Shown here in pieces: positions 1 to 7,204 of a stretch of DNA of 64,000 bases. The stretch spans positions 62,001 through 126,000 of the forward strand of contig SVGM01000001.1 in the NCBI GenBank assembly GCA_015056365.1, read 5' to 3'. This stretch comes from Clostridiales bacterium (lineage in GTDB: Bacteria; Bacillota; Clostridia; Christensenellales; Aristaeellaceae). The notes under the pieces were generated by a model. The model made no database searches. It worked only from the letters and a program-made list of their open reading frames with translations, and had not been told where the DNA came from. Numbering within the stretch: the first letter of the stretch is position 1; the number at the start of each line of letters is the position of its first letter. Position numbers and translations under genes: made by a program.

Positions 1-688
1 TGGGAGCGTCATCCAGCTGCACTTCCACCTCTTCGCGGATCTCGGTGTTGCGGATCATGAACTGGAAGCACAGGAAGCCCAGAGCACCCATGATCAGAGC
101 AGCCAGGAACACGCGCTCACCGATCAGGTTGTTGTTGGCATCATAGATGATGAAGGGCAGGATCACCATGGGCAGCATGTTGCCGGCGATGGAACCCACG
201 CTGCGCCAAGCAGACAGGGAAGCACGGTCAGCGGGCTCCTTGGAGATCAGGCTCAGCAGAGAGCCGTAGGGCACGTTGGCGATGGTGTAGAAAGCATCCC
301 ATACCACATAGCCGGCAATGAAGATGATCATCTTGGCCCAGGTGGGAGCATTGGGGAAGGGCAGGAAGCAGCAGGCGCCGCCGATGATGAGACCGATGGA
401 GCCAAACCAAATATAGCTAAGGAATTTATTGCGCTTGTACTGGCGCTTGTCAGCGTCGATGATGGAGCCGATCAGCGGGTCGTTGATGGCATCCCACACC
501 TGCACCACGATCAGCAAAAGCGAATACCACAGATCCAGCTTCATGAACTGGGTCCAGAAGATCGCCATGGTTCCCTTGAGCGCAAAGCTCATGTTGCAGC
601 CGAGATCGCCGGCGGCATAGGCCAGACAATCACGAATGCTAAATTTACGCTTGCCGTTTTCATCCAACTGGACGGGCTTCTTTGCCAT
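1..688 (-). CDS. GPH-family (MFS) sugar:cation symporter, C-terminus cut off by the window edge
   Basis: The frame is open to the left edge, so only about 229 N-terminal residues are visible. The start codon at 688 follows a GTGAGGG ribosome binding site. Near residue 50 the motif WDAINDPLIGSIID is present; this W-D-x-x-x-D-P signature in the first cytoplasmic region is typical of glycoside-pentoside-hexuronide symporters (MFS_2, e.g. melibiose or xyloside carriers), which import sugars with Na+ or H+. Several hydrophobic segments follow, with an R-x-S-x-S-A-W-R loop as in this family. It diverges from an AraC-type regulator across 183 bp, suggesting sugar-responsive control. The substrate cannot be read from the sequence. 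Confidence 0.88.
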   Translation of the reverse strand, partial: MAKKPVQLDENGKRKFSIRDCLAYAAGDLGCNMSFALKGTMAIFWTQFMKLDLWYSLLLIVVQVWDAINDPLIGSIIDADKRQYKRNKFLSYIWFGSIGLIIGGACCFLPFPNAPTWAKMIIFIAGYVVWDAFYTIANVPYGSLLSLISKEPADRASLSAWRSVGSIAGNMLPMVILPFIIYDANNNLIGERVFLAALIMGALGFLCFQFMIRNTEIREEVEVQLDDAP

Positions 689-713
689 GGGTATCCCTCA
701 CTTCTTTCTATTT

Positions 714-728
714 GTCCGATGTACGGAC
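714..728. promoter_or_regulatory. Small inverted repeat in the symporter/araC intergenic region
   Basis: GTCCG and CGGAC flank a 5-base centre, just upstream of the symporter ribosome binding site. It could be a regulator site or a weak leader hairpin. A related CCGAC string lies nearby at about 833. The arms are short, so chance is possible. Confidence 0.25.
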
Positions 729-871
729 TTGTATATTTGTATCATAGCAGGAATTGCGCATCAGAGTGAGGAATATTTTCAGGTGAAACAGTAAAAATTT
801 ATGTCGCATTGTTGCATATGGTCGAAATTTATCCGACACAAAAAAGACAATGTGCGTCGGGGGTTGAAAGG

Positions 872-2128
872 ATGAACCATCAGGCAGAGATGGATTTTCT
901 TACCGGAGCGCTTCGCCGCATGCGGCTCAGGACGCATTTGCTGCGTTGGGAAGACCCGCTGGAACCGGTGGATTACGGTATACGATCTATGTTAGGACTT
1001 CCAGGCGAATACGACAGCATGCGCAGGGTGCTGTTCCAATGGGCAAGGCAGCACGCGGTCCATAAAATGATGGACCAGTTCCTGTGCAATTACGTATTCT
1101 TTCCTCTACCGGAGGAAACCGGCAACCGTGTACTGCTCATCGGGCCTTATTTGACAAGGGATCTAACAACGGAAGAGATTCTGGAGCTGTCGGAACGGAT
1201 GGGCATCCCCCTGCAATATGCCCGGCAGATGTCGGACTTTTATGCCTCCCTGCCCGTCTTCGTCGATACTTCCATGTTGATGGCGCTGGTCAGTACCATG
1301 GGCGAGACCCTTTGGGGCAGCCTGAACGCCTTTGAAACCGTGGACCTAAACACGGACGGCGCCGTTGCACTTCCCATGCCGTCGGTTACCTCAATAGAAG
1401 AAAACAGCCTGCTGATGCAGATGCAATCGCTCCAAACCCGTTATGATTATGAAAACCAGATGATCGAGGCCGTCTCCCGGGGCTTGCTCCAGCAAGTAGA
1501 GCTGCTCACCTCCGGCATTTCTCAGCTGAACTTTGAAAAACGCATGGCAGACCCGCTTCGCAACATGAAAAACTACTGTATCATCTGCAATACCTTGCTG
1601 CGCAAAGCGGCGGAAAAGGGCGGCGTGCACCCGCTACATATCGACAGGCTGTCAACCAAATATGCCCTGATGATCGAAAATAAAGCCACTACAGAGAGCT
1701 GTCAGGCGCTGATCGGGGATATGTTCCGTTCCTACTGCCGCCTTGTGCGTACGCATACTATCAGCCACTACTCCGTACCAGTGCAAAAAGCATTGCTTTA
1801 TATGGAAGAAAATCTGTCCGGTGATCTAGGGCTCCAACAGCTGGCAGATCAGCTGGCGCTTGCGCCCAGTTATTTATCAGGTCTATTCCACCGGGAGACC
1901 GGTCAAACCATTACAGAACATGCAAATGAACTGCGTATGAAGCATGCTGCCCATCTGCTCAGCACCACGCAGCTACAGGTACAGAATATAGCGCAGCTGT
2001 GCGGCATCCCGGACGCCAATTACTTCACCAAGCTGTTCAAGCAGCGTTACAGCGTCACACCGCGCAAGTTCAGGTCAGGGCTGCCAATCCACAGCGGTCC
2101 AAACACCACACAGGAAGACGTGCGCTGA
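872..2128 (+). CDS. AraC-family transcriptional regulator
   Basis: A 418-residue protein. The last ~100 residues form an AraC double helix-turn-helix: KALLYMEENLSGDLGLQQLA starts helix-turn-helix 1, and the conserved NYFTKLFKQRYSVTPRKFR closes helix-turn-helix 2. The ~300-residue N-terminal part has no receiver signature and is probably a ligand-sensing domain. The start at 872 was chosen because a G-rich GGGGGTTGAAAGG lies just upstream; an in-frame ATG at 809 would add 21 residues but has no ribosome binding site. The gene diverges from the GPH symporter, so sugar-induced activation of that gene is the simplest inference. No -35/-10 pair of good quality was found for it. Confidence 0.9.
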   Translation: MNHQAEMDFLTGALRRMRLRTHLLRWEDPLEPVDYGIRSMLGLPGEYDSMRRVLFQWARQHAVHKMMDQFLCNYVFFPLPEETGNRVLLIGPYLTRDLTTEEILELSERMGIPLQYARQMSDFYASLPVFVDTSMLMALVSTMGETLWGSLNAFETVDLNTDGAVALPMPSVTSIEENSLLMQMQSLQTRYDYENQMIEAVSRGLLQQVELLTSGISQLNFEKRMADPLRNMKNYCIICNTLLRKAAEKGGVHPLHIDRLSTKYALMIENKATTESCQALIGDMFRSYCRLVRTHTISHYSVPVQKALLYMEENLSGDLGLQQLADQLALAPSYLSGLFHRETGQTITEHANELRMKHAAHLLSTTQLQVQNIAQLCGIPDANYFTKLFKQRYSVTPRKFRSGLPIHSGPNTTQEDVR

Positions 2129-2209
2129 TTTGCCAGGGTACAGATGTAACCGGAAACGTTGGCGGCGTGCTTATCCGCATCTCAATCCGTTTTGTCTATT
2201 GTTCACCAT

Positions 2210-2239
2210 TTGACATCCAGCGTACATGCGTGTTAGTAT
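2210..2239 (+). promoter_or_regulatory. Putative sigma-A promoter of the 2353 gene
   Basis: TTGACA at 2210-2215 and TAGTAT at 2234-2239 are separated by 18 bases. The gene start is about 110 bases downstream. Confidence 0.5.
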
Positions 2240-2352
2240 TTTTTCTTGTTGGATAATTCATTCAAACGCGTACATCCCGTTGAGCTTGCGCAGGCCACCG
2301 TCGATTCCCCGTTTTCGTTTGCTTTCATACCGCCAGCCAAGGAGGCGTCACC

Positions 2353-4101
2353 ATGACACAAACTCTGGAACAAAACAAAAAACATCGCTATGCATGGCCG
2401 CTAGGATTGCTCCTTTCCACGGTGATGCTGATTTGCGTATGCCTGTTTTTCGCCATGCGCTATGCTACCAACGACGATACCCTTGTGCTTCGACAGATGA
2501 TGGGCTTCGGCGTTACGGAACTGCCGGACTTCAATATGTGCGTCACGTTTGTTGTCCTCTATCCCCTACGCTGGCTAAGCATGGCCTTCCCCGGTATGCC
2601 CTGGTTCAGCTATATGCAGCTGTTCTTTTTGTGGCTGGCTGCTGCAGTGATCTCCAAGAGTATCCTGCAGTGCTTCGCCCAGGCACAGCGGCCTCTGTGG
2701 CAAGGGCTGGTGGCGGCGTTTGGTTTCCATGTGGTGTTTGTACTGCAGCACCAAAGCCACGTAACCTTTACAGACACCGCTGCTCTGCTTGGTACAGCAG
2801 CCGTTTTGCAGCTGATGTCCATTGACACCGTAAACTGCAGCAACGGTCAGTGGATCCGCTCGGCGATGCTTAGCCTGCTGATGGCGGTATTGAGTTACGG
2901 TATGCGCGAAATGTCGGTATTCCCGTCGCTGGCGTTTTGCGGAGTCGCGGTGATGGTGCAGGGGGTAAGACGCTTCCTTGCCGGCAAGGACTGGCTGCGC
3001 CCCCTGGCTGTGACCGCCGCCGTTGTTCTGGTGGTATTCGGCGCCATGATGGGCTTCCGTGAATGGGAGATCAACACCAAACCAGGCATCAGAGAATACA
3101 TGGACTGGCAGGACGCCCGCTCCCGTGTATGGGACTATCTGGGGGTGGAAAACATCCCTGAAGAAACTCTGGAAGCCTATGGTATTTCTGACGCCAGACT
3201 GGCGCTTTTGAACGAATGGTATCTGATGGACAGCGATATGGACACCGAAACCCTGATTGCGCTGGGCGATGCCATCGAGGCGAATCGTGATAACAGTCTG
3301 AACGCGACCCTCAGCAGAACCTTCCAGCTATTAGCTTCCGTTTTCCCGTCGGATCCTCTTGCCACCCGTTCCCTCTGGGTGGTGGCAGGCATGTTTGCTG
3401 CATCGCTTCTTTTCCTGTGTCTCGGAGGAAAACGCTCCCGGCTGGCGCAGGTGCTTGGCCTGGCGCTGGGACTAGCGTTCTGTGCAATCATGCTGCTGTA
3501 TCTGGCGTACACGGGCCGCATCCCCATGCGCGTCGTGCTGACAGTCACGCTTCCCCTGGCAGCGCTGTTGACGGGTCTTCTGCCCCTGTGCCTGCCCGGA
3601 AAGCTCAGCGTAGCCGGTAAGAGCATCGCTGCGCTGGCCTGCGCCGCCCTGCTGGCATTGAGCATCAACTTTATTGTTCCGATGCTCGGGGAGCATCTCC
3701 GCCAGGAGCCTACGGAAGAAATGCTGATGGCTGAAGCTACGCTGAGTGCCATTGACGACTACGCCACGAGCAACGAGGATTGCCTGCTGATCTATGACAA
3801 CTCCCTTGTGGGCGACACACGCATGTTCCCCTCCACGGAATACGGCATTTCTAAGAACGTTCACTACTGGGGCGGCTGGAATCTCCATTCCCCTGCCTAC
3901 AACGCGATGCTGGAAGCCTACGGTTTTGACCCGGATGACTGGAGTCTGGAGAACTTCCTGAGCTACGATGTGCGCCTGCTGCGCGGCATGGTCGACCCGC
4001 CGCAGCAGCTGATGACTGCACTGGGCGAAATCTGCGAAGTAGATTGTTATCTGGACAGTGAGTGGGACGGCGTATTCAGTATGTATTTCGAAGAATGGTA
4101 A
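2353..4101 (+). CDS. Polytopic membrane protein, GT-C-like topology, function unknown
   Basis: A 582-residue protein starting after an AAGGAGG box. The first transmembrane helix (about residues 15-35) is followed by an external loop with a TNDD acidic motif. About nine further hydrophobic segments run to residue ~450, and the last ~130 residues are soluble and rich in aromatic residues. A first-loop acidic pair, many helices and a soluble C-terminal domain resemble GT-C glycosyltransferases and the DUF6056/DUF6020-like proteins of Clostridia, but no family is recognised with certainty. It is a single-gene unit with its own promoter and terminator. Its overall plan resembles the gene at 56747-58357. 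Confidence 0.72.
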   Translation: MTQTLEQNKKHRYAWPLGLLLSTVMLICVCLFFAMRYATNDDTLVLRQMMGFGVTELPDFNMCVTFVVLYPLRWLSMAFPGMPWFSYMQLFFLWLAAAVISKSILQCFAQAQRPLWQGLVAAFGFHVVFVLQHQSHVTFTDTAALLGTAAVLQLMSIDTVNCSNGQWIRSAMLSLLMAVLSYGMREMSVFPSLAFCGVAVMVQGVRRFLAGKDWLRPLAVTAAVVLVVFGAMMGFREWEINTKPGIREYMDWQDARSRVWDYLGVENIPEETLEAYGISDARLALLNEWYLMDSDMDTETLIALGDAIEANRDNSLNATLSRTFQLLASVFPSDPLATRSLWVVAGMFAASLLFLCLGGKRSRLAQVLGLALGLAFCAIMLLYLAYTGRIPMRVVLTVTLPLAALLTGLLPLCLPGKLSVAGKSIAALACAALLALSINFIVPMLGEHLRQEPTEEMLMAEATLSAIDDYATSNEDCLLIYDNSLVGDTRMFPSTEYGISKNVHYWGGWNLHSPAYNAMLEAYGFDPDDWSLENFLSYDVRLLRGMVDPPQQLMTALGEICEVDCYLDSEWDGVFSMYFEEW

Positions 4102-4157
4102 GGCATCGCTTCGACTCCCTGCTCCACGCGGACCGGTCAAGTACCGACCTCGCAATC

Positions 4158-4192
4158 GCCTCCTGACACGCGGCGTGTCGGGAGGCTTTTTC
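4158..4192 (+). terminator. Intrinsic terminator after the 2353-4101 gene
   Basis: GCCTCCTGACACG pairs with CGTGTCGGGAGGC around a three-base loop (one G-U pair), followed by TTTTT. Confidence 0.85.
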
Positions 4193-4490
4193 GTTACCAG
4201 CTTCCCGCTGTACAGCCATAGGGAATTCCTCGATTCCGCCAACGCTTTCTGCATTTTGACTGGTTTTGGTGGAAAAATACACATCTCAACTATTGAATTC
4301 TGAAGCAAAGACGGGTAAACTGTATTCGTGTTATCGTAGGGAAGTTTTCCTATCTCCTGATGACGGTAATTCAACGCCGCCGGGCGCCTGGTTTGGCGAG
4401 CACGACTATGCGCCGTAGCGGTCTAAGCTTTTCATTGCTCGTCCGATCCCGAGCATCCGTATCCCCGCAACGTCACTTCACTCCAACCAG
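4193..4490. other. Intergenic stretch with no gene seen
   Basis: No plausible coding frame with a ribosome binding site was found. A weak promoter-like pair TTGAAT (4293-4298) and TAAACT (4316-4321), 17 bases apart, might serve the ATP-grasp gene. Nothing else is evident. Confidence 0.4.
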
Positions 4491-4510
4491 CGAAAGGAAC
4501 TGTGCAGTCT

Positions 4511-5674
4511 ATGCCACGAAAGATTGTCATTATCGGTGCTTCCGATTTGCAGAATCCGCTGATTCTCAAAGCCAAAAGCATGGGCTTTGAAACCCATGTG
4601 TTTGCATGGGCCAGCGGCGACATCGGCGAGAAGACTGCTGACTTTTTTTATCCTGTAAGCATCGTAGAGAAAGAACAAATCCTTGAGTGCTGCCGTCAGA
4701 TCAAGCCGGATGCCGTGGCTACCATTGCCTCGGATCTGGCAGCGGTCACGGTCAACTATCTGGCAAACGCTCTGGGGCTTCCCTCCAACCCTCCTGAAAC
4801 TGCGTTTATCGCCTCCAACAAATTTGCCATGCGGGGTGCATTTCGCGAGGCAGGTATTCCCACGCCTGCCTTTGTGAAAGTAGCACCGGGAGATGACCTT
4901 TCCCTCATTCGTGCCATGCAGCTGCCCATTATCGTCAAGCCTACGGATCGTTCCGGCAGCCGGGGCATCCGAAAGCTCACCTCCTTTGACGGACTGGAGG
5001 AGGCAATTGCCGAATCCGTACAGGCTTCCTTCGAAAAAAAAGCCATTGTGGAAGAGTATATCGAGGGCGAGGAATACAGCTTCGAATCCATCTCCCAGAA
5101 CGGCGTACATCACTACCTGAACATCACCAAAAAGTTCACCACCGGCACGCCCCATTTTATCGAGACCGGTCATCTGGAGCCCTCTGATCTGGATGAAGAA
5201 ACCATTGAAGCGGCGAAAGCGCACATCTTCCGTGCGCTGGACGCCCTGCACATCACCACCGGCGCAGGGCATGCCGAGTTCAAAGTATTGCCCGGCACCA
5301 AGGAAATCCGCCTGATCGAGATCGGCGCCAGAATGGGCGGCGATTGCATCGGCAGCGATCTGGTACAGCTGACCACAGGCTATGATTTTGTGAAAATGGT
5401 CATTCAGGCCGCCACAGGCGATCCACTGGATCTGTCCGCTGCGGACACCGTGCCCACGGCGGTGGTGCGCTACACCTTTAACGACGAGGATATCGCCCAT
5501 TACGAAACGCTTTGCCGGGAGCATCCCGATAAGCTGTACCGTGCCAGCCAGATGATGCGCCGCAAGGTAGGCGAAGCAGTAACGGACAGTTCTACCCGCT
5601 GCGGATTCTACATCCTGACCGGCAGCAGTCAGCAGGAAGTGTGTGAATTGTCACAGCTACCGCTCAACAAATAA
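4511..5674 (+). CDS. ATP-grasp carboxylate-amine ligase-like protein
   Basis: A 387-residue protein with the ATP-grasp order: an N-terminal Rossmann-like segment (PRKIVIIGASDLQNPLI), then the ATP-binding lid (LPIIVKPTDRSGSRGI, about residues 140-155), the adenine-contact region (AIVEEYIEGEEYSFES), and the metal-binding end (EIRLIEIGARMGGDCIG). This architecture matches carbamoyl-phosphate-synthase-like or amino-acid ligases that activate a carboxylate as acyl phosphate and join it to an amine. The substrate is unknown. ATG 4511 was preferred over GTG 4502 because AAAGGA at 4493-4498 is too close to the latter. It stands alone between two terminators, so the neighbours give no pathway clue. 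Confidence 0.85.
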   Translation: MPRKIVIIGASDLQNPLILKAKSMGFETHVFAWASGDIGEKTADFFYPVSIVEKEQILECCRQIKPDAVATIASDLAAVTVNYLANALGLPSNPPETAFIASNKFAMRGAFREAGIPTPAFVKVAPGDDLSLIRAMQLPIIVKPTDRSGSRGIRKLTSFDGLEEAIAESVQASFEKKAIVEEYIEGEEYSFESISQNGVHHYLNITKKFTTGTPHFIETGHLEPSDLDEETIEAAKAHIFRALDALHITTGAGHAEFKVLPGTKEIRLIEIGARMGGDCIGSDLVQLTTGYDFVKMVIQAATGDPLDLSAADTVPTAVVRYTFNDEDIAHYETLCREHPDKLYRASQMMRRKVGEAVTDSSTRCGFYILTGSSQQEVCELSQLPLNK

Positions 5675-5697
5675 ACCGCGTATGCTTTCTCACGAAA

Positions 5698-5729
5698 AGA
5701 ACCCCCGGCTTGGCCGGAGGTTCTTTTTG
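5698..5729 (+). terminator. Intrinsic terminator between convergent genes
   Basis: AGAACCcccGGC pairs with GCCggaGGTTCT, followed by TTTTT. It lies between the ATP-grasp gene and the convergent GH5 gene and may serve both. Confidence 0.8.
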
Positions 5730-5755
5730 CAATGTCATTCAAAAGGTGCCGGAGT

Positions 5756-6961
5756 TTACTGTCCCCGTGCAGGAACAGCCTCATATCCTGCATAGCGCAT
5801 CAGGGCATCCACCAGAAGCGGCTCAGGGAAGATGGCGTCAATACGCTGCAGCAGACCAAAACGTTCGCCATTGCCAGCAAAAACATGGTTGTCCCACCAG
5901 ATGCAGGGGATGCCGCGGGCGCTGGCGCTGGCAACATAAAAGGCGATAAAGTCCAGACGATCCTGCAGGTTGCCGTTCTTCTCCATCGCGCCAAACTCGC
6001 CGATCACCACGGGGATACCGCTCTTGATAAACCGGTAATACAGGTTATCCATAAAGCTGGAAATCTCGCGGGTGGAGTTGCCTTCGTTGATGCTGAAATG
6101 GTCGGTGCCGTCCATCTGCAGAGCAAAGGAATACGGCGTGTAGGCATGGACGGACACGATCAGACGGTTCTCGATGGTGTCCTCAGGCAGACGGAAGTAT
6201 TCGGCGCAAGCGAAGTTGGGCGAAGCGCAATAGCCGGGAACCATCAGGTAGCGGGTGGCGTTCTGGCCACCAGCAGCGCGGACGGTATTCACAAAGGCCT
6301 GATTGAGCTTGTTGATGCATTCCGCAGACTCCAGACCGGGCCGGTCGTGATTGCCAAACCACCATTCCAGAGCCGTATCCTTCAAACGGGGCTCGTTCAT
6401 GGATTCAAAAATCAGGTGCTCGTCATAGCCGGCAAAACGCTCCGCCAGCTGGCCCCAGATGGCAGTCACATACCGCTCGGCGGTAGCATAGTGTTCCTCA
6501 GAGGGGTAGAGGTACTCAGGATAGACGTCGTGATGGATATTCAGAATCACATACATATCACGGCTCAAAGCCCAGTCACACACTTCCTGAACGCGGTCCA
6601 GCCAGGGCTTGTTGATCGTAAAATGAGCATCCACATGGTTGTGCCAGCTCACCGGGATACGGATGGTATTGAAACCGGCTTGCTTCAGCGCATCAAACAT
6701 CGCTTCGTTGGTTTTAGCGCCGCACCAGTAGGTTTCGATGCTCAGATCATCTCCATTGTAACCGTCCCGGGTGGCGTCAAAGGTATTGCCAAGATTCCAG
6801 CCGATCTTTAGGTTGCTGGTAAAGGCCAGCGCTTCGCTTTCGGGAATGGCCATCTGATATACTTTGGTAATCTCAGGAACGCTTGCTTCCTCAGCCAGTG
6901 CAGGGACGCACATGCCTAGCACCATCGCCAGCAGCAGAATCCATGCCAGTGTTCTTTTCAT
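5756..6961 (-). CDS. Secreted GH5-family endo-glucanase (cellulase-like)
   Basis: A 401-residue protein. A signal peptide (MKRTLAWILLLAMVLGMCVP, cut after ALA at ~23) precedes one catalytic module. GH5 hallmarks are IGWNLGNTFDA (~53-63), FNTIRIPVSW (97-106), the acid/base Glu190 in FESMNEP, HAYTP (273-277) and the nucleophile Glu323 in VIGEFG. The pattern is closest to GH5 endo-beta-1,4-glucanases or xyloglucanases. No carbohydrate-binding or dockerin module is present, so the enzyme appears free and soluble outside the cell. The ribosome binding site is AAAGGAAC. It neighbours the large sugar ABC locus in the opposite direction, a logical supplier of oligosaccharides, though co-regulation is inference. 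Confidence 0.92.
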   Translation of the reverse strand: MKRTLAWILLLAMVLGMCVPALAEEASVPEITKVYQMAIPESEALAFTSNLKIGWNLGNTFDATRDGYNGDDLSIETYWCGAKTNEAMFDALKQAGFNTIRIPVSWHNHVDAHFTINKPWLDRVQEVCDWALSRDMYVILNIHHDVYPEYLYPSEEHYATAERYVTAIWGQLAERFAGYDEHLIFESMNEPRLKDTALEWWFGNHDRPGLESAECINKLNQAFVNTVRAAGGQNATRYLMVPGYCASPNFACAEYFRLPEDTIENRLIVSVHAYTPYSFALQMDGTDHFSINEGNSTREISSFMDNLYYRFIKSGIPVVIGEFGAMEKNGNLQDRLDFIAFYVASASARGIPCIWWDNHVFAGNGERFGLLQRIDAIFPEPLLVDALMRYAGYEAVPARGQ

Positions 6962-6996
6962 GTTTATGTTCCTTTCGTATTGTCAGGATGATACCA

Positions 6997-7024
6997 ATTA
7001 TATCATACTCCGCGGGAAGCGCAA
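6997..7024 (-). promoter_or_regulatory. Extended -10 promoter of the GH5 gene
   Basis: On the minus strand TGATATAAT gives an extended -10, with the -10 hexamer at 7002-6997. A weak -35, TTGCGC, lies 16 bases upstream. Confidence 0.55.
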
Positions 7025-7058
7025 GAAAAACATCGGAGCAGAGGGAGGGAATGTCTTC

Positions 7059-7088
7059 TTGACAATATTGGACATATTGCGATAAAAT
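7059..7088 (+). promoter_or_regulatory. Promoter of the sugar ABC/DUF5696 operon
   Basis: TTGACA at 7059-7064 and TAAAAT at 7083-7088 are separated by 18 bases, about 115 bases before the first gene of the operon. Confidence 0.7.
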
Positions 7089-7204
7089 AGCCATGCATAT
7101 TTGGGTCGTTTTGATACATATGCACCGGATTGAAGCCGGAAAAAAACACACACCCATAGGAAGGTAGACGGCGGCGTTGTTTGCTGCTGTCGGAGAGGCA
7201 GACT

